Of a DNA stretch of 64,000 bases, positions 62,214 to 64,000 are shown in pieces. The DNA comes from Wolinella succinogenes DSM 1740 (GTDB lineage: Bacteria; Campylobacterota; Campylobacteria; Campylobacterales; Helicobacteraceae). Position numbers and translations under genes: made by a program. Below the pieces are notes generated by a model. It had not been told where the DNA came from, did not search any database, and worked only from the letters and a program-made list of their open reading frames with translations. Where the stretch lies: contig NC_005090.1 of NCBI RefSeq assembly GCF_000196135.1, positions 186,001 to 250,000 on the forward strand, in the 5' to 3' direction. How positions within the stretch are numbered: position 1 is the first letter of the stretch; each line of letters starts with the position of its first letter.

Positions 62214-63493
62214 GAGTTGCAGAAAGAATGGAGGCGATTCCAGCCTTTCTCTTTTTAGTAGGAGTTTTTGCGCTTGGGGTGGCTCATGTGAATGCGGTCG
62301 TCAATATAGCTCTATATGGCTCGATCGCAGGGTGGCTGCTATTTTATTCTAAGAGAATCACCCAAGAGGGCTGGCGTTTTCTCTATCCTGTGGGGATTTT
62401 TTTGTCGATCTATTTGGCTTTAGCGCTTTTTTCGCTTCTCTTTAGCATCGATGTAGCCAAGAGTTTTAGAGAGATTAGGAGTGAACTCCTCCAAAATTTT
62501 TTCCTCTTAGTGGCGAGCTTTTGGATGGTCGTAGGGCTTAAAGAATCCTCTCTTCGCTATTGGCTACTGGCTTTAGCGGGGATTTTGGTCTTGCATATGG
62601 CCATTCACCTTGGAATATGGGTGGAGCATGGAGGTTTTCCTTATCGAGCGGGTGGGCTGTTAGACAGCGGAGGGGGCGAAAAATTTGGAGTGTGGGTGCT
62701 TTTCTTTTTGGGACTCTCTCTTGCACTAGGGGTTTTGGGTGATTCTAAGATTCTTAAAATCTTAGGGGGAGGGTTGGTCTTGGTTGCTTTAGTGGCGATT
62801 GTGGCCAATAATACCCGAGCCACGCTTTTAGGGGCAATCATTATGGGAGCGAGTCTGCTGTGGCTCTTTAAGGAGAGAAGCAAGCGTTATCTCGCCCTAG
62901 GAGCGGGGGTGGTTTTGGTTTTGGTCTCGCTCTCTCTCCTCTATCACCATGGAGAAAGACTGGGGCATCGATACAATCTTGCAGCCCAAAGCGAGGAGAT
63001 TCACCATCTCTTTGAACTTTCACCCGCACAGATGAAAGATCTAGAAAAAGAGGGGATTGATCATGCCATTGCTTCGCGATTGGCCATGTGGAAGTCCATC
63101 GTCTTGGCCCTTGGAGATGACCCCTTGACCCCTAGAGGGTATGGGAGAGATCTCTATAAAAGAACCATCGCCAAGGAGTGGAGTCACACTACGCAGAATA
63201 TTCCCTATATAACCTACCTTTTTCCCCATAATGCCTTTTTGAGCATGGCCTATCAGCTTGGAATCTTGGGGCTTTTTTGGATGGTGGCTTGGTTTGGATT
63301 CTTGTGGAGGCGCTCGCTTCTTCTGGCACACTCTAACTCGAGCTATCGCTGGGTGGGGGGATTTTTCTTTTTGGGGAGCGTGGGGTTGGCGGTCTCTATC
63401 TTTTTTGGAGATTTTTTTGCCGATAGCGAGGCGAGGCTTTTTTATATTTTAAGCGGCGTGATGTTGGCATTGGATTTTAGGAGTCGGCAATGA
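62210..63493 (+). CDS. O-antigen ligase/polymerase-family (Wzy_C) membrane protein
   Basis: 427 residues with 10 or more membrane helices. Conserved Wzy_C elements: VANNTRATLLGAII (Arg in a helix start), a long periplasmic loop with GYGRDLY, and PHNAFLSMAYQLGILGL with the conserved His. WaaL-type enzymes join O-polysaccharide to lipid A core in the periplasm; polymerase Wzy is an alternative. GTG start overlaps the uup stop (GTGA). It is coupled by ATGA to a glycosyltransferase, so this is the start of an LPS cluster continuing to the right. Confidence 0.8.
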   Translation: MRVAERMEAIPAFLFLVGVFALGVAHVNAVVNIALYGSIAGWLLFYSKRITQEGWRFLYPVGIFLSIYLALALFSLLFSIDVAKSFREIRSELLQNFFLLVASFWMVVGLKESSLRYWLLALAGILVLHMAIHLGIWVEHGGFPYRAGGLLDSGGGEKFGVWVLFFLGLSLALGVLGDSKILKILGGGLVLVALVAIVANNTRATLLGAIIMGASLLWLFKERSKRYLALGAGVVLVLVSLSLLYHHGERLGHRYNLAAQSEEIHHLFELSPAQMKDLEKEGIDHAIASRLAMWKSIVLALGDDPLTPRGYGRDLYKRTIAKEWSHTTQNIPYITYLFPHNAFLSMAYQLGILGLFWMVAWFGFLWRRSLLLAHSNSSYRWVGGFFFLGSVGLAVSIFFGDFFADSEARLFYILSGVMLALDFRSRQ

Positions 63494-64000
63494 TCAAGAT
63501 TTTAGAGACCGAATCCTCGCTCGGCTGGGGCGGTCAAGAGAATCGAACCGCAAGACTCATCAATCACCTTGATCCGACTCGATTTAGGGTCTATGTGGCC
63601 ACCCCCAAGGATTCAGAGCTCTATAAAAGACGCCAAGAGATAAGAGCGGAGTTTTTCCCCGTGGAGATGAGAAAGAGCTATAGCCTCAAGGCGATTTGGC
63701 AACTCTACAAGATTATCAAAAAAGAGAGGATTGATATTGTCTCAACCCACTCTGGTAAGGATGCTTGGCTAGGAGTCATCGCGGCTAGGCTTGCTGGGGT
63801 GAAGGCGATTCGCACAAGACATCTCCAAACCCCCATCTCCTCTCCGCTCTCCTATAATCTCCATGATAAAGTGGTCTGCGTGAGCGACTTTGTCAAAGAA
63901 GATTTGGCAAAGAGGGGAGTCCAAAAAGGGCGACTTTGCACGATTCATACGGGTGTGGATGTGAGCAAGTACGCTCCCCATAGAGAGGGCATTTTAAGGA
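63490..64000 (+). CDS. GT4-type glycosyltransferase, truncated by the window end
   Basis: The first 170 residues of a longer gene, running off the right edge. It starts MIKILETESSLGWGGQENRTA, the N-terminal loop of GT-B fold family 4 enzymes that grip the donor sugar ('SxxxGGQE'). STHSGKDAWLGVIAARLAGVKAIRTRH and VSDFVKEDLAKRGV and TGVDVSKY are typical; the catalytic E-x7-E region lies beyond the window. It probably adds a sugar to LPS core. ATGA overlap with the O-antigen ligase gene. Confidence 0.85.
   Translation, partial: MIKILETESSLGWGGQENRTARLINHLDPTRFRVYVATPKDSELYKRRQEIRAEFFPVEMRKSYSLKAIWQLYKIIKKERIDIVSTHSGKDAWLGVIAARLAGVKAIRTRHLQTPISSPLSYNLHDKVVCVSDFVKEDLAKRGVQKGRLCTIHTGVDVSKYAPHREGILR

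Overview
The window is chromosomal DNA from a Campylobacterota (epsilonproteobacterial) organism. The most likely source is Wolinella succinogenes or a close relative; this is an inference from gene order and protein content, not a database match. Blocks of gene order match what I remember of two relatives. argS-tatA-gmk-(acidic ChePep)-fliR-ABC ATPase-tsf-rpsB is a Campylobacter jejuni block. argS/tatA/gmk/ChePep/nucT, nadE/lpxK, pyrG/recJ, csd4 beside an HP1076-like gene, ftsZ/ftsA/PpiD-like/bioA, and pyrH/rpoZ/spoT/tyrS/NMO/amiA are Helicobacter pylori neighbourhoods. Base composition looks even across the window. There is no prophage, insertion sequence, CRISPR array, rRNA or tRNA gene. 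Coding density is very high: no gap exceeds about 230 bases, and many neighbours overlap by ATGA or TAATG.

Layout. 1-2.8 kb: end of a cbb3 oxidase operon (ccoO', ccoQ, ccoP) with its usual tail (DUF4006, a 36-residue membrane peptide, a TPM-domain protein, FixH). 2.8-10.6 kb: a minus-strand run of translation, nucleotide, Tat and flagellar/chemotaxis genes, with nucT inserted on the plus strand. 10.7-14.1 kb: Bcp peroxiredoxin, then a four-gene operon rhodanese / TVP38 membrane protein / two-CCG Fe-S protein / TVP38 membrane protein. 14.3-18.4 kb: nucleobase permease, lpxK, a DegT-type aminotransferase, nadE. 18.5-28.3 kb: OmpA-family porin, a CheX-domain protein, glyS, a lysozyme-fold protein, a hybrid sensor kinase split by a frameshift, a response regulator, a NifX-like protein and a MurF-like protein. 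28.3-38.9 kb: metG, fbp, rpe, trpF, dnaQ, prmC, an M48 protease, pyrG, recJ. 39-42.8 kb: a Tat-exported sulfide:quinone oxidoreductase with a small membrane protein, then a sigma-54-driven flagellin-like gene divergent from the cell-shape carboxypeptidase csd4/pgp1. 42.8-48.3 kb: ftsZ, ftsA, a PpiD-like protein and divergent bioA. 48.4-51.1 kb: FadL-type porin and acyl-CoA synthetase. 51.2-58.8 kb: pyrH, rpoZ, spoT, tyrS, an FMN oxygenase, amiA and an unknown membrane protein. 58.8-60.2 kb: mqnA (futalosine menaquinone pathway) coupled to a degenerate MEMO-like gene. 60.2-64 kb: an ABC-F ATPase, an O-antigen-ligase-type protein and a truncated GT4 glycosyltransferase.

How the genes fit together. 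Respiration is represented by the cbb3 oxidase, the sulfide:quinone oxidoreductase and menaquinone synthesis. Motility appears as fliR, ChePep, the CheX-domain protein and the HP1076-like gene under a sigma-54 promoter. Envelope and cell shape are covered by lpxK, the O-antigen ligase, csd4, amiA, ftsA and ftsZ. TatA and a Tat substrate (the oxidoreductase) both lie in this window. I found no large undescribed system. The best candidates for new biology are the rhodanese/TVP38/Fe-S operon, the frameshifted hybrid kinase, the mqnA/MEMO-like pair and a few family-less proteins.
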